From: Dichetophora obliterata
Taxonomy: Eukaryota > Arthropoda > Insecta > Diptera > Sciomyzidae
Direction of reading: 5' to 3'
Length of the DNA stretch: 64,000 nt
NCBI GenBank assembly: GCA_963920525.1
Contig: OY986439.1
Span: forward strand, 17,827,319 to 17,891,318
This document shows positions 10,550-23,001 of this stretch, in pieces. Under the pieces are notes generated by a model. The model was not told the origin of the DNA. It did not search any database and was given only the letters and a program-made list of their open reading frames with translations. A program made the position numbers and the translations under genes. The stretch's first letter is position 1; each line of letters begins with the position of its first letter.

Positions 10550-13500
10550 TCAATTGTTACAAATGTTATAAATTAATCAGCATAAACGCTTGACTAATAT
10601 TAGTTTTCAATTCGATTATATGATATATTTTTCATATATTTTTATTTGATTTCTTTGTTTTAAGTAAATGAATTTTAATGCATCTCTAGAAATTCGCGAT
10701 TCATAAAAGTAATAGAGAATTTAGTGGTAATAGTTGTTTCAAACTTTTTGCGGACAATAGAAATTTCTAATTTTTCACAAGTATGGTTACATATATTCCC
10801 CCACTGACTTTATTCTCAGACAGCGTTCTTCGAATTGGTGTTATTTATTTTATAATAATAGCATAGATTGGAAACTTTATGTTTTTGGCTTTGGTGTAGC
10901 AAAAACTACCGCAGCTTTGCATTCATTTAAATGACACAAAAGCTTTTATCGCATGCTAGTCGTATTTCACAAAGTATGCTTACTTAACTATTTTAGCCAA
11001 CTATAAGTTTAAGCCAGGCCACTCATAACAAGGCACTCTAAAACACACACACATACACAAACACAGACAGAAGCTAGTTGTAATCCAACTACTGTTGCTA
11101 CTAATGTAAATTAACATTTTATCTCTTAGTCAGTCTGTTTGTCCGTCCGGCTGTCTGTTCATATGTTTATCTGTCTGTTTGTTTGGCTGTTTATCTGTCT
11201 GTTGGTTTATATGCCTTAGTGTTTGTGTCTCTTGATACTTAGTCGCTTACTCATAGCTTTTTGTATGGTCCACAACGTTTACTACTACTACACTTTGTTA
11301 GCACTTGTTTAGTGTTTGTGTTTGTGTGTGTTTGTTTCAATGTGCATGTGTGTTTGCACATATGTACATATTAATGTTGGCACACACATCTCTACATATG
11401 TGTAATAAATGACACTATCCAGCTATTATTCTCAATGCATACTCCTTGAATTTTGAACTTCTAGCGCCATTTTGCATATCCTTGAGTACGTGACACACAT
11501 ATATTTAATTATACTTTGAGGATACCGAATGCCAGCGTGTCCTCTCACTAGCGCTGTAAATTATAAAGCATAAACAATAATGGTAGCTCATAAAATTTTT
11601 CATTATTATTTTTAGTACTCAAAGGATTGCAAATTTTTATTTAAAAACTAAATTATCACTATAAAATTTTCTCTTTAGTGAGGATCTTAGTATTTAATGA
11701 TGAATGCTTAAAAAATATTAGAGTTAATTTTTTTTATCTCTGTGTAATATTGCATATTATTGTAATACTGTAATATTATCAGTGCTTTAGGCACTTTTTT
11801 CAGTGAATATTGAAGCATTTGTAAAAAGTTTCCAGTGCTTGTTAAACTGTTAATACAAAGTTTTTAAATTTGTTGAAAACATTAAGGCAGAGCTTCTAAG
11901 TCTTAGATTTTTAAAACTGAGCGAAAAATTATAAACTTTGCTTTCACTTAATTGTCTTTATAATCAATATCTTTATTTTCTTTTTATAATTTTTAAACAT
12001 GAATGCTAAAAAAAAACACGGATTAATTCAGCACAAAACATAATAAGAAAATTGAGTTACATTTCAGAATAAGTCTAGACCAAAATATAAATATTAGTAT
12101 AATATAAAAAAAGCTGAGCTCTTAACCACACTTTTAATGTGAAATGCTTTAAGTAAGATTTTAATCTTCGAAAAGGTACTCAGTCTACTTTAAAAGCATA
12201 TGGTTTAGTTCCAAGTAAAACAGAAATTTATATTTTAATTGGTAAGAAAGTACTCGCAACATAAGTATTAAATTGACTTTCCTGAAGAAGTGGCCATAAA
12301 TAATATTTTCTACTAAGCACTTCTACCTGAACAACAGCAGCAACACCGCTGAATACGCTCTCTGCTTATCACCAAACCTCATCTCACCTACCCAAGCCAC
12401 CTGCAGTTAGATAGATTTTCTTTGTAGGCCTTTTTTACCTTTAAACAAAGGCGCAAACTTTGTCAAGATATAAGCAAACATTTTCTAATTACACAGCGAC
12501 ACAATTTAAATTAGAAGCGTGTAGAACAAAAAGCTGCACAAAACCGAACCACAACAGCGACAATACAAACAAAAACAGCAACAACAATAAAAACAACAGA
12601 CAACCATTAAGCTAGTAGTAATCGTGGGAGCCATATAACAACGCCAATATCAACCAGAAACATGGCAACCCTGCCAACCCAGCCTATGCCGCTGCAAGCC
12701 AACAAAGTATGTATCTAAACACCAACAGCCACCCACCAGATACATTCGCTAAAACCATTTAATGCGCTATTGCGAGTGCGAGTGCGAATGTTTGTGTCTA
12801 TGTATGCGTGTTTTGCGAGAGTGTGTGTGTATGTGTATGATTGTAGCTGCTGAAGCCATGGATAATGTCGCCAAAAGCTAAACAAAAACTTTTTGCCAGA
12901 AAAAATTCATTCTTTGCTGATAAAAAGCAGCAAAGACCAAACAGAGGGAGGAACCAAAGCAGCATGAAGAACATGATGCCAAAGAGACAGCAAAATGGCA
13001 AGGACGTCGTCGTCGTAGTCGTTTCCTGTGAAAGAACGGAACGTTAAATGAAATTGCAAACAACGCAACCACACACAAAACACACGCAAGCAAAAGCACA
13101 AGTATCGAAGTTACCAGTAGGCTTGAGAATAGCGTTATGAGTATGAGCTGAAAATAAGCAGTTATTATATACCGTTATGGCTATAGAGCGAGCGACGGCA
13201 CAGTGAGCGCTGATGACTTGACCTTGATGTCAAAACACAATCAGCACCAAGACGTCCCTAACATAAATAAAAACATTTTGCATATTAAATTAGCCTGAAT
13301 TAAAGACAAGTGTTTCTTTTTTTCTACTAGTTTTGACATTTTACAAGATGTTTGCATAGCAAAGGCACAGAAAATGGAAATTGGAAGAAACATATAGCGA
13401 GAAGCAGGTGTAAATAGAAACTGGACAGCGCAAAGGTATTCTATTGCGACTGAGAGCAACAAGACAAAATGTGACAATTTAGAGAAATATGGAAAAGACG

Positions 13501-15546
13501 ACTTTTGAGACATCGAACTGCGATGGCGAATGTCAAAACCCAAGTTCTAAAGAAATAAATACCTATATTAAATGTATAAATGTACAAATATCTGCATTTA
13601 AACACCAACTCAAGTGCAATTTATTCTATCAGCGAAATGCGTTAACGTAATTGCGCCATGGCGCAGTATGGTAAGATTTTTTTAAAAGGATTTTGAGTAG
13701 GATAGCGTTGAGTGTGGTAGGATGGTTAGCGGATATTTAAATATGCGGTGAAGTATAGTGTAGTTTAGTCTTATTTATGATACAATAACAATGTGGGGTA
13801 ATAAAGTTCAGCTCACCTATCGTTAATGTAAAAATCATGTCAAAGTAAGAAAATACAACGGTGCCATATCTTAAAGAAATTCAATAAAAAGTACATAGTT
13901 TTTTGTAACATTTCAGATAAAATATTTTACACAAAACTTTGGCAATCAAGTCAGTCTATCTAGTTCTCTATACAGAGTTGTTGTTGTTGTTGTTTCCTTC
14001 TTCATAAGTAACATAACTTAGAGCTAAAAATTTAATCTTGTCAAATGATAGCAATTAATTTAAAAAAAAGAAACTAGAAATTTGTAGACTAAACGAAAAT
14101 TGGAATAAACCTTTTTGATTCTTTTTTGATCTTAACTATTTATACTAAAATTTCCTTTCAGTGTTTTTTTTTACATTAAAAAAATGTAGGAAAGTAGCAT
14201 CGCTAAAACACATTTTTATATTAACAATAGCTAAGCATAACTTATTTATCGTACCTTATGGTTAGTAATGTCACGGAACCACTTAAAAAAATATGGCACA
14301 TCTTATTAAAGTAATGTAGCAATATATTTAATCTAATGTTAAAAAAAATAATATGATATAATAAGATTGATACAGCAGTCTAAGAAATGCATACTGTGGT
14401 GTGGGAAGTTGTTTCTAAGTTGTGTGTCAAGGTAGTGTATTTGTGTATTAGAGGCGCACACGCCTTTTTAATCAGCCGCAAGGCTTTTGATCAAGGAAGC
14501 CACAAAGGCTATTTTTATTAATCCGCAAAGGCTAATTTTAATCAAGCCACAAAGGTTTTTTTTTTTTAATAAAAAGAAACTTAATTTGGGCTCTTCGCCT
14601 TTTCCTTCTAAATCTAAATCTGTCTTTATTTTAAAATATTTTAGTTTATATACAATTTTTACCAGTATTTTTGTTAAATTAATTTACTCCTATTTCCAAG
14701 ACTCCCCCTTTAATTCCAATGATTTTTAGATTTATTTTGAGAAATCAATAATTGACCAATCACTTTTAGTTTGTTAACCTTTCCAAATTTTCTCCACTAA
14801 TTTAATATTTTAAACATTATTTATTGGTTTGCTCAAATTCTTGGCCTTGACTTTAAAGTGTCATCGGCACTTATTCAACTTATAGCTTGTTGTTGTTGCT
14901 TTGTGTTTTTCTGTGCAATGCACTTGTAACACGAGTCCCGCTGTCGCTGTTGCATTTCAGCTTGTGCGGTACAAGCGTAAAGGGGTGCTAAATGCACTTC
15001 ATGAGAATTTGAGCTACAATTAGTTGTGTTTACTTTGAGGTTTTTTATTTGGTTTAATTTGGAAATTTTGTCAACATTATGTTGATATGTTTATTGTTAT
15101 CATATGTTAGGCAATTGAAGTGAAGATCTTTTGGTGATTGTCTGTCTTGAATGTGTGTACGTAAGTAAGTACACTACAATACACGTCTTTGGTCCGCAAA
15201 ACATATTGAAAGCTCGAATTTGGGTTCAAGTTTTGGTTCAAAGAAGAAAGTATTTGTTTTATAGCACTGTTGAATGACTGTTAATAAAACAAGTGTATCG
15301 GCGCAATAACGCAGCTAAGTGCTTCAACTCAATAACACAACACAGAGCTGCGTTACCTTTGTCTATGTTAATGTTGTTATCATAGTTCAGATTTGGCACG
15401 AAGTAACATGTTTAACTGTAAGGAGTTCCTTATAACTGTGCTTACTATAGCCCAAGTAAAAATGGCCCAAAATTCTGAAGTAACACTCACCAAAAATATG
15501 AGAATTGGGAATATGAGAAATATGAATTGGGGAATGTTTCTAATGC
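10550..15546. other. Long non-coding stretch with microsatellites
   Basis: No gene with family resemblance. It holds CA-rich runs (11040-11065), a TCTG/TTTG-rich tract (about 11125-11230), GTGTTTGTG text (about 11310-11360), CAA-rich DNA (12540-12600), a GTC run (13005-13015) and a GTT run (13979-13991). The 12300-13550 part is GC-richer and resembles UTR or intron DNA of a fly gene. A weak candidate exon is listed at 12662. Several 60-100-codon frames here overlap on both strands, show no protein-like composition and are left out. Confidence 0.5.
12662..12706 (+). CDS. Candidate first coding exon ending at a GTATGT donor (speculative)
   Basis: An ATG preceded by GAAAC (acceptable fly start context) opens 15 codons reading MATLPTQPMPLQANK. 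The frame then meets GTATGT at 12707-12712, a good splice donor in phase 0. The next in-frame upstream stop is at 12608. The codons are GC-rich against an AT-rich background, and the neighbourhood has CAA-rich 5' UTR character. I do not recognise the peptide, and no matching downstream exon is visible. It could be chance. Confidence 0.2.
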
Positions 15547-15763
15547 TTGGTTTTCACTATGTCATTTTCAGTGGTCAGTTGTTGTCAATCAAATTGAAAA
15601 CGACAACATGTTCACAATTTTTTTACATTTAGCAGTCTTGGAAAATTAAAAACAACTAAATTATTAAATGGAGGTATGCAGACAATCTTCTAGAGTTTTA
15701 TTAAGGTGATATTATAGGTGATAAAATGTTGTGTCGTCATAAAAATGACATAGTGAAAACCAA
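15547..15763. mobile_element. 217-bp hairpin MITE with TTGGTTTTCACTATGTCA ends
   Basis: Left end TTGGTTTTCACTATGTCATT (15547 onward) is repeated inverted at the right end (to 15763). Arm similarity continues inward for about 50 bp (cagttgttgtc versus the complement of gacgacacaac). No clear target duplication and no coding capacity. Superfamily undetermined. Confidence 0.6.
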
Positions 15764-16699
15764 TCATAATAAATAAACCTGCCAGAGGACTTTCGGCATG
15801 TCTGTTTGTACAAAGCCAAAATAAAAAGTGATGGTTTGATATTGAATGGAGAAATTCATAGGGCACGGACTATGCATTGTTCTCAAATTGAGTTCAATCT
15901 TGAGGCACGGCTCTTGAATGATTTATCTGATTTATGTAAAACAAAAGAGCCACCTTGATCCTTGGTTATTAAATGCCAAATCTTAGGGAAGAAATCTTAG
16001 AACGAAGCCATGGATAGGAAATCAATCCAATATAACTTGAAGCACTGGGAAGTTTATCTATAAAATTACGAGAAGACTTGATCTATCGGTGACTTCAGAC
16101 CTTTCTTTGAGAGTTAGCGAGGGTTCAGTTTGTTCTGATTAGACATTATTATCCTTGAACATTGTACACCACCAAGTAAACTAGGGCAAGCTTCCATGTT
16201 TTTTAAGTAAGATGTTACATGTTTAAGTAATAAGGCTTTCTAGCAGTATTTAATTACTTATTTACCAATAATTATTGTAACCTAGTCAAGTAAAGTCTAG
16301 TGACCAAATGTGTCACGGTCAAGTAAAAATATTCTAAGCAACTTTTGATCTGTTGTCGGGATGTTAAAGAGTCTTGTCTGATAGAACCTTGCCCGGGGAG
16401 TCTCGTGCTGGCAGTGGTTGGAGACCAGAAAGGTCGGTGTTAATTACACCTTGTTTTAACTCGGGTTTGTAATTCCCGTAAATTACTAAGAAATTTAAAA
16501 GTACTATTTTCAATATATTCAAGCAGTAAATGTTAGAAAGGTAACCTACGACTGGACCAACACACTATTATCTTTGGGATTCAAAAGGGTACCGTAGAAT
16601 AAGAGCTTTAAAGTAGTGCATTTAATTTGATTTTATTCACAAAAAAGTGAATAACGAAATTAGAATGCATTTAATGAATGCAAAATTAATTTAAAAATT
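15764..16699. other. Spacer, possible degraded tRNA-like motif at 16400-16490
   Basis: No gene. GCTGGCAGTGGTTGG at about 16408 and CGGGTTTGTAATTCCCG at about 16463 loosely resemble A and B boxes at plausible spacing, but I would not call it without a covariance-model search. Confidence 0.3.
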
Positions 16700-17900
16700 A
16701 AATTTTTAATGCACATTCATTTTTAAAGAATTACTAATGATTCATTTTTTTTATTCAGAATAATAAACCATTTTTTATTCATTTGAATTCTATTCTCAAA
16801 AAATGCAATTCTAAGAGTTCAGAATTTTCAATTATTCCATCTTTATTTATTATTTTTTTTTATTCGTTATTCATTTTTATTCATTATTCATTTCTAATTT
16901 ATTATTCATTTTTAATTCATTTTTCATTTGTAATTCAGTATTAATTTTTGTTCATAATTCATTTATTATTCATTATCAATTTTTTATTCATTATTCATTT
17001 GTCATTCATTATTTTTTTGTTATTCATTATTCATTTGTTATTCATTATTCTTTTTTTTTCATTATTCATTTGTTATTCATTATTAATTTTTTATTCATTA
17101 TTAATTTTTTATTCATTATTCATTTGTCACACTTTATTCGGTTGTTATTCATTATTTATTTTTTATTCATTATTCATTCATTTTATTCATTATTCATTAT
17201 TCATTCATTTTATTCATTATTCATTATTCATTCATTTTATTCATTATTCATTATTCTTGAACTATGTTTTACTTTTATAAGCTCGATATTTTTTCCCTGT
17301 TGTTATCTTGTCAAATTAATAAAAAAAAACATAGCCCGAGTCCTAAGCCTTATATAAAAAATTAATAACGAATGAATAATGAATAAAAAATTAATAACTA
17401 TAAAAAATGAATAATGAATAATGCATAAAAAATTAATTGTCAAATTTTTGTTATTAATTGTCAAATTAATAAAAAAAACATAGCCCGAGTCCTAAGCCAT
17501 ATATAAAAAATTAATAACGAATGAATAATGAATAAAAAATTAATAACTAACAAAAAATGAATAATGAATAATGCATAAAAAACTAATAATGCATAAGAAA
17601 TTAATAATGAATAACGAATTCATAATGAATAACAAATGAATAAAAAACTAATTATGAATAGCAAATAAATAATGAATAAGAAATGAATTATGAATAAAAA
17701 ATTAATAATAATAAATAATGAATAAAAAATTAATAACACATAAAAAATTAATAATATATAAAAAATAATATTTCAAAATTCTGAAATTATTTGTGAATTG
17801 ACTTCTTCGTGAATAGCATTTAAATGAATTAAAAAAGTTATTCATTATTCTGAATCATGAAAATGAATTATTGAAATGAATAATTAATAATTTTTTTTAC
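16700..17900. repeat. 1.2-kb AT-rich palindrome with TTCATTAT / ATAATGAA arms
   Basis: Left arm 16705-17260 is T-rich (repeated TTATTCATTATTCATTT). Right arm 17345-17890 is its A-rich complement (AATGAATAATGAATAAA). The outer 130 bp of each arm is less repetitive and matches as an inverted repeat, for example ATTCAGAATAATAAA near 16756 against TTATTCATTATTCTGAAT near 17839. Long frames through this tract are products of the repeat and are not genes. Confidence 0.75.
17310..17600 (+). repeat. Tandem duplication, 150-bp period, in the palindrome's right arm
   Basis: GTCAAATTAAT followed by a poly-A run and CATAGCCCGAGTCCTAAGCC starts at 17310 and again at 17460. The copies stay nearly identical for about 125 bp. 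Both contain the only GC-rich block in the palindrome. Confidence 0.85.
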
Positions 17901-18015
17901 ATTCCAGAAAATGAATAGTCTCCAGGACTAGGAACTTGTTTTTTGTGGCATTTACTTTGCGATAGTTTCTGAATGAAAAGAGTATGCCTCGATCTTAATA
18001 CGTATATGTATTTAA

Positions 18016-19427
18016 TAGTGTCCGCCCAAATATTCGGTTTCGGTTTCGGTTACGGCCAGTTTCTGCCCTTTTTGGCAGTTTCGGCTGGTTTCGACTATTC
18101 GGCCTCAATATGGCCGAATAACCGAAACTCGCAGAAACTTTTGGTAAAATTTTCGGAACATTTAAAGAATAGCGACAACTATAATTTTAAATTTTTTTTT
18201 GCAGATTATATGGATTTTGGCCTCCTTACTCCAAATCTGAAAAAATTGCAGGTAGCTCGCAATTGGTCTAAAAGTTATAGGCCTCCAAATTTGGAAAAAA
18301 TAGCCAACAAATCTTGCTATTTTTCTAAATTTTTCAACAAAACTACATACTGTGGATATCATAAGAAAGGTAATTTAAGTACCTATTCAACCAGGTGCCT
18401 TCAAATACGAAAATCTATGCCTAACTTTTAAAGATATACACATTTTTAGAGTCGTGCTTTCATAAAAGTAAAACCACTAGTTTTCCAGACAAATTGTATA
18501 TATAATAATAGGCATATCTTAAAAAGTTATGAATGAATTTTCATGTTTGATACATAACTCGTTGAATAGGTACTCGCATTATCTTTCTTTTGATACCCAT
18601 AACGCGGAACACTAAAAAAAAAACAGAGTGATTTGTAGCCAATTTTGCAACTTTGGAAGCCTGTAACTTCTAAACCAATTGCCAGCGGCCTGAAATTTGT
18701 ATTTGGATTTAGAAGGTTAAAATCCGTATAATCCAACAAAAAAATATTAAAAAACAGAGTTGTCGCTATTCTTGACTTATACCAAAATTTCTTGCATCAG
18801 TCACTTAATTTAAATATATAAGTTTGGTTTAATAAAAAAAAATTTGCAACGCATTGTTCAAAACAAAAATTATGAATTCGTCTATAATTTGATTTATCGT
18901 GTTAACGCAAAACATTTTGATTAATTTTAGGCGTTTGATACTATCATTTTCGATATTATCATCTCTATTGCAATTGCAATTAAAGTTTTAGATACTTAAG
19001 CCAAAAATTGATAATTAAACTTCCGAATGAATTCTGTGCGTGTGGAATAAAGAAAAAGAAAGCTAAATACATATTTCTATTTTTATAATAATAAAACTTT
19101 AAGAAAAATAGAAAAAACTTTGCTTTGCAGTTCTAAAAAAAATGTACATTGTAGGTGCATACTATTTAGAGTGTGTACTAAGAAATAAAATAAAAAATGA
19201 TCTCATTTATTTTTATAGTAAACTTCAATTAATTATTATAAACTTCAATACTCAAATAATACTTGTTTTGTACTAGTAGTACTTTTGTTTTCTTTTAATA
19301 AAAACAATCATTTGTAAAAACTTAAATTTTCATATTAATAACCAGTTTCGGTTTCGGTTTCGGCCGAATATTATAAAATGGCCGAATATTAGGTTTCGGC
19401 CAAAATTCCGGTTTCGGTCGGACACTA
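18016..19427. mobile_element. 1.4-kb inverted-repeat element with TAGTGTCCG ends
   Basis: Left TAGTGTCCGCCC at 18016; the complement of the right end is TAGTGTCCGACC, ending at 19427. Both termini are followed inward by GGTTTC/GGCCGAA-rich text (18033-18130 and 19345-19415), giving a subterminal repeat of about 100 bp. Flanking 8-mers (gtatttaa, gtaaaaac) match at only four positions, so no target duplication is claimed. No transposase is present. hAT is possible from the TAGNG end, but unproven. Confidence 0.6.
18165..18774. repeat. Inner 610-bp hairpin inside the TAGTGTCCG element
   Basis: AAGAATAGCGACAACT near 18165 is matched by AGTTGTCGCTATTCTT ending at 18773. Arm similarity runs to the axis near 18470: GCAATTGGTCTAAAAGTTA at about 18260 pairs with TAACTTCTAAACCAATTGC at about 18665. 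The arms have diverged by scattered substitutions. Confidence 0.8.
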
Positions 19428-20466
19428 GTAAAAACCCAATTTTTGGGTGATTGTTCATTTCAGCGATAAAGCGATAGTTTGCTGTTTTGGGCAATTGTTC
19501 ATATTTTTTTCGTGTGTTTTTTTATAACAACCACAGATCGATATTTTTTATGTAAATTTTATTTGGGCAATTGCTCGCAAAGAAGTTCTTATAAATATGA
19601 AAATGAATTAATTTTATCTTTGGTATAAAAAATAATCAGTTGTCAAAACTTGACTAAGAATATTTAAACCGATTAAAGATAAAATTTAATATTTTAAAAA
19701 TCAACTTACGATGTTTTACTTCAAAAACTATAACAACATTCTAGGCAAAGAGCAAGATCTTTATAAAAGTCATACGAAAAGATAAAATCAAGCGTTGAAA
19801 ATTAAAAAAATTATTATTAAGAATAAAAAATAAATCGTAAAACACCTCTCGTTCTTGCTCATCACAAAAGCTACTGTGAATATCGTCTCAAGAAAGATAT
19901 TTGTTTTAATTATGCACAACTCATAGACATTATTAATATGTGTAATTATTTATGTAAATATGGCTTAAGGCTACTGTCACTTATGTTAATTATAGTTAAT
20001 AATTATATACAATATTTAAATATAATACAATGATCATCACATCGGGTAACGAGCGAATAATTTACAATCACAGATAAACGATCACTAAATATAAATGGAT
20101 TTATTTATTACAACCTTTTACTATTAATGAAATCTTATATCTGATTTTATATATATGTATAAGAACATATAACTGCTACTCGTAGCTGAAAAAACAGACG
20201 TTGTTCTACTCTTTCTAGTTGGTGACGCAATGTGTTTTTGATTTGGTTAGAGTTCTAGATTTTAATGTCATTTGGCGGGATAAATTTGCCTTAATTATTT
20301 TTAGTTTTAAAGATGATTAAGCCATTCTTCGTTAAAAATAATATTAAAACAGTAAAAGAAGAAATTTTGCCTTTTTTACAAAGTTGTGAGTGTAGCGATG
20401 ACAGTATATCGGAAATATTATATCAAAATTGTATCTAATACAACTGATTTTTAGTATATACTTTTA
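19428..20466. other. AT-rich spacer
   Basis: No gene. A GGGTGATTGTTCATTTC motif at about 19455 resembles the repeats at 40085-40300. Confidence 0.5.
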
Positions 20467-20737
20467 CAGCCCTATTCTGGAAACTTGATAATAGTCAACC
20501 AGTATTTTTATTATTTGTTTGTGTTTGTTGTAATTTTTTATTTCAAAACAAAATTTGAAGCTCAAAAAACAACATTTTTTAATGAAATTATCAATATCTG
20601 AAAAGCAGTTGACAATTTTTATCAGCATTTATTATTTTTGAGCTTCAAACTTTGTTTTGAAATAAAAAAATTACAAGAAACACAAACAAATAATAAAAAT
20701 ACTGGTTGACTATTATCAAGTTTCCAGAATAGGGCTG
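20467..20737. mobile_element. 271-bp MITE flanked by TTA, PIF/Harbinger-like
   Basis: Starts CAGCCCTATTCTGGAAACTT and ends with its exact complement. Arms of about 104 bp pair almost perfectly around a loop of about 65 bp (20571-20635). TTA occurs directly outside each end (20464-20466 and 20738-20740). A 3-bp TWA duplication is the PIF/Harbinger signature. No coding capacity. Confidence 0.75.
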
Positions 20738-20803
20738 TTAGTTTAAATTGAAACTTGAATTGATATTTTTTGTAATTTTTTAAACATTATTATTAATATA
20801 TAA

Positions 20804-21353
20804 TTAATTCTCTTATGCCCCATTTTTTGTTTGAGCTCCAAATCAGATTATACTTATCAGATTATATTAATTTGGGGACGAGAAAAATGAATCTGAAGTA
20901 CGTTTTAAATTTTAGAGTTCTTCTCTCATTTTTTACAGGTGAAAATGTCCACAACAGATGAAAATATTAACGGTTTTTTTTAACACCTTGCATTGTTGTT
21001 CTACATATTTTTTTTTTATCTCAATTAAAAGAAAAAACAATTTGTTACTAGCTAGTATCTTTTTTCACTTCGATCTCACTTCAATTAATGTTTTTTTTTA
21101 TTTACCGAAAATCGAGCTAAAAATTTCGAGTAAAAAATTTATTGAATTCGTAAAAAAATGATAAAATTTAAATTCAAATTCAAAATTATAGTCAAACAGA
21201 TCATGCTAGCTCCAAGCGAGAAAAACTGAAATATAGCGTAAAGATTCGTCTAGACTCTGAAGGAAACCGCTTGAAAAATTTTCCATAGACTACGGTTTTA
21301 TAGCGATCGGTATGAACACCGCCTATAGGCGGGCTTGGGCGTTAGAGGGTTAA
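20804..21353. mobile_element. piggyBac-like MITE 2 (TTAA ends, 550 bp)
   Basis: Left TTAATTCTCTTATGCCCC at 20804. The complement of the right end is TTAACCCTCTAACGCCCAAG, ending at 21353. TTAA is present at both ends. The perfect 14-bp palindrome CCGCCTATAGGCGG (21319-21332) lies 21 bp inside the right end. No transposase frame. Confidence 0.65.
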
Positions 21354-22182
21354 AATAATTGTGTCCCAGTAGTCACTCTGACACATTTAGTGAATTGCCT
21401 GATTTTATTTTAATGCCGTTGCTTAAAGCTTAATTTACTTTTCTGACCCAAAATGAAATAGTTAAAGCTTCTCTATGTCTTTATCTTTACACATTTATAG
21501 GGGCATCCCCTGAGCTTGGGTTCAATATAAAAAATAAAAAAATAAAAAAAAATCTCAATATCTTATAAATTCAAAATTGTTTTATTGATACTAAAAGGAA
21601 AGTTAAACTACTCTGATGTGTACTCAAGAAACAGTGAACAGAAATTGATTTTGAACCTTTAGATATGGATGGGCCAGGTATAAACGTAAAAGCCAATTCA
21701 GGTACGGCAAGTTCTTTTAACCGATTAAAGGCCGGTGTAGCTTTAAAGCAACGCTTGGATTTAAAAACCTCAACGCATTGAGCTTTTAACTTGAAATTTG
21801 GGGGAAATAAAGTTTAACATATTGATTTGCAATGCAGTTTAAAAAATTTTGAATTTCTTAAGAGGTACCTTTGGAGTTTATGAAAAAATCATATTTTTTC
21901 AACAATTTTTTTTACAGAGTAAACTTAAACAAAGCTTTTATTTAGCAAATTATGACTAAAATTTAAAGTTAAAAAATCATATTTACAGTTAAACAATTAA
22001 AAGCACGATTTCAGGTGATATTTCAGCCTTTTAAATACAATTTTTTTAAATGGTGTTGCTTTAAACAACTGTAACCTGATATGAATACCTCTCCAATGCA
22101 TTTTGTTTAGTCTCTGTTCAAGTAAAATTAACTGTTTTTGCTGCAAATACTTATCTGTTTTACAAGATTATGTTGAGCTTTA
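21354..22182. other. AT-rich spacer
   Basis: Nothing supported beyond A/T runs. Confidence 0.5.
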
Positions 22183-22332
22183 GGTCAAGTTATTTATGAA
22201 AGAAAGCAACACTAACAACAACTCTGTATAAAAGTTAATCACACAGCAGACTATACAGCCTGTTTCGGAAATAGCTAAATATAGTTGTTGTAATTGTTGT
22301 TGTTGTTGCTTTCTTTCATAAATTACTTGACC
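22183..22332. repeat. 150-bp hairpin with ~50-bp arms
   Basis: GGTCAAGTTATTTATGAAAG at 22183 pairs with CTTTCATAAATTACTTGACC ending at 22332. The arms continue through AAGCAACA/CAACAACAACT text. The loop is about 48 bp. Confidence 0.75.
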
Positions 22333-22404
22333 AAGGTTAATATAACCTTGTTATATTATGAAAAGATCACAATTTGATTATGAATCTGTTCTATTCTAGT
22401 TTTA

Positions 22405-23001
22405 TTAACCTTAAAGTAGGGACGTAAAGTTTTATATATTTATTATATTAATTACTATTATTTAATTATTATTTACTTACCAATCTATTGACTGCTCAAT
22501 CGTGTCTCTTCACGATCGTTTAGCAACTAGAAGTACTGTATTCTGTACTACTTATCCAAGTAGGTAGGGGAAAACTATGTGATTCTCGGAGATCGCTAAT
22601 ATGTGGAGGCCTCTGAGACCCCACGTCCATAGTTAAAGGTTAATTGATACATTTGATGCAAAAAGGGCGTGAGAGAAAAACTGTGTTTCGCGAGAATCGA
22701 ATTAAAAGTTTTTAAGAGCTTGTAGCTCGTAAGCTACGAGTTAATTTTTACTGATTTCTTTCTTAAAATTAATTCTGAAGTTCATTTTAGTGAGTGCTCA
22801 AATTTATTTATTATATTTTTAAAGATATATATTAAATGTAAATATTTGAAAAAGGCATGTCGGACGCCCTTTTTCTGGGAAACCAGAATTTTGGTTTTTT
22901 TTTCTACTCATAAATTGTGATCTAGGGAGAAGAAAAAGCAATTCCTGAAAAAATCATCAAAATCGGCCGACGGAACCACACGTCGGGGGTTAATGGGCTA
23001 A
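22405..23001. mobile_element. Possible piggyBac-like MITE 3 (one good end)
   Basis: The complement of the right end reads TTAGCCCATTAACCCCCGAC (ending 23001), the same opening as MITE 1. Just inside lies the hairpin CCGACG-N8-CGTCGG. The proposed left end, TTAACCTTAAAGTAGGGACG at 22405, is only a loose match. The pairing is uncertain. Confidence 0.35.

Noticed and set aside
12798..13101. Several overlapping 60-73-codon frames on both strands
   Set aside because: No family resemblance and mutual overlap; composition follows GTC and CAA runs.
16948..17357. Hydrophobic 95-110-codon proteins rich in Ile, Phe and Leu
   Set aside because: Frames through TTCATTAT repeats; composition is set by the repeat and several frames are open at once.
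17973..18431. 152-codon frame at the left end of the TAGTGTCCG element
   Set aside because: It spans the subterminal GGTTTC repeat (FGFGFGYG) and one arm of the inner hairpin; no transposase motif.
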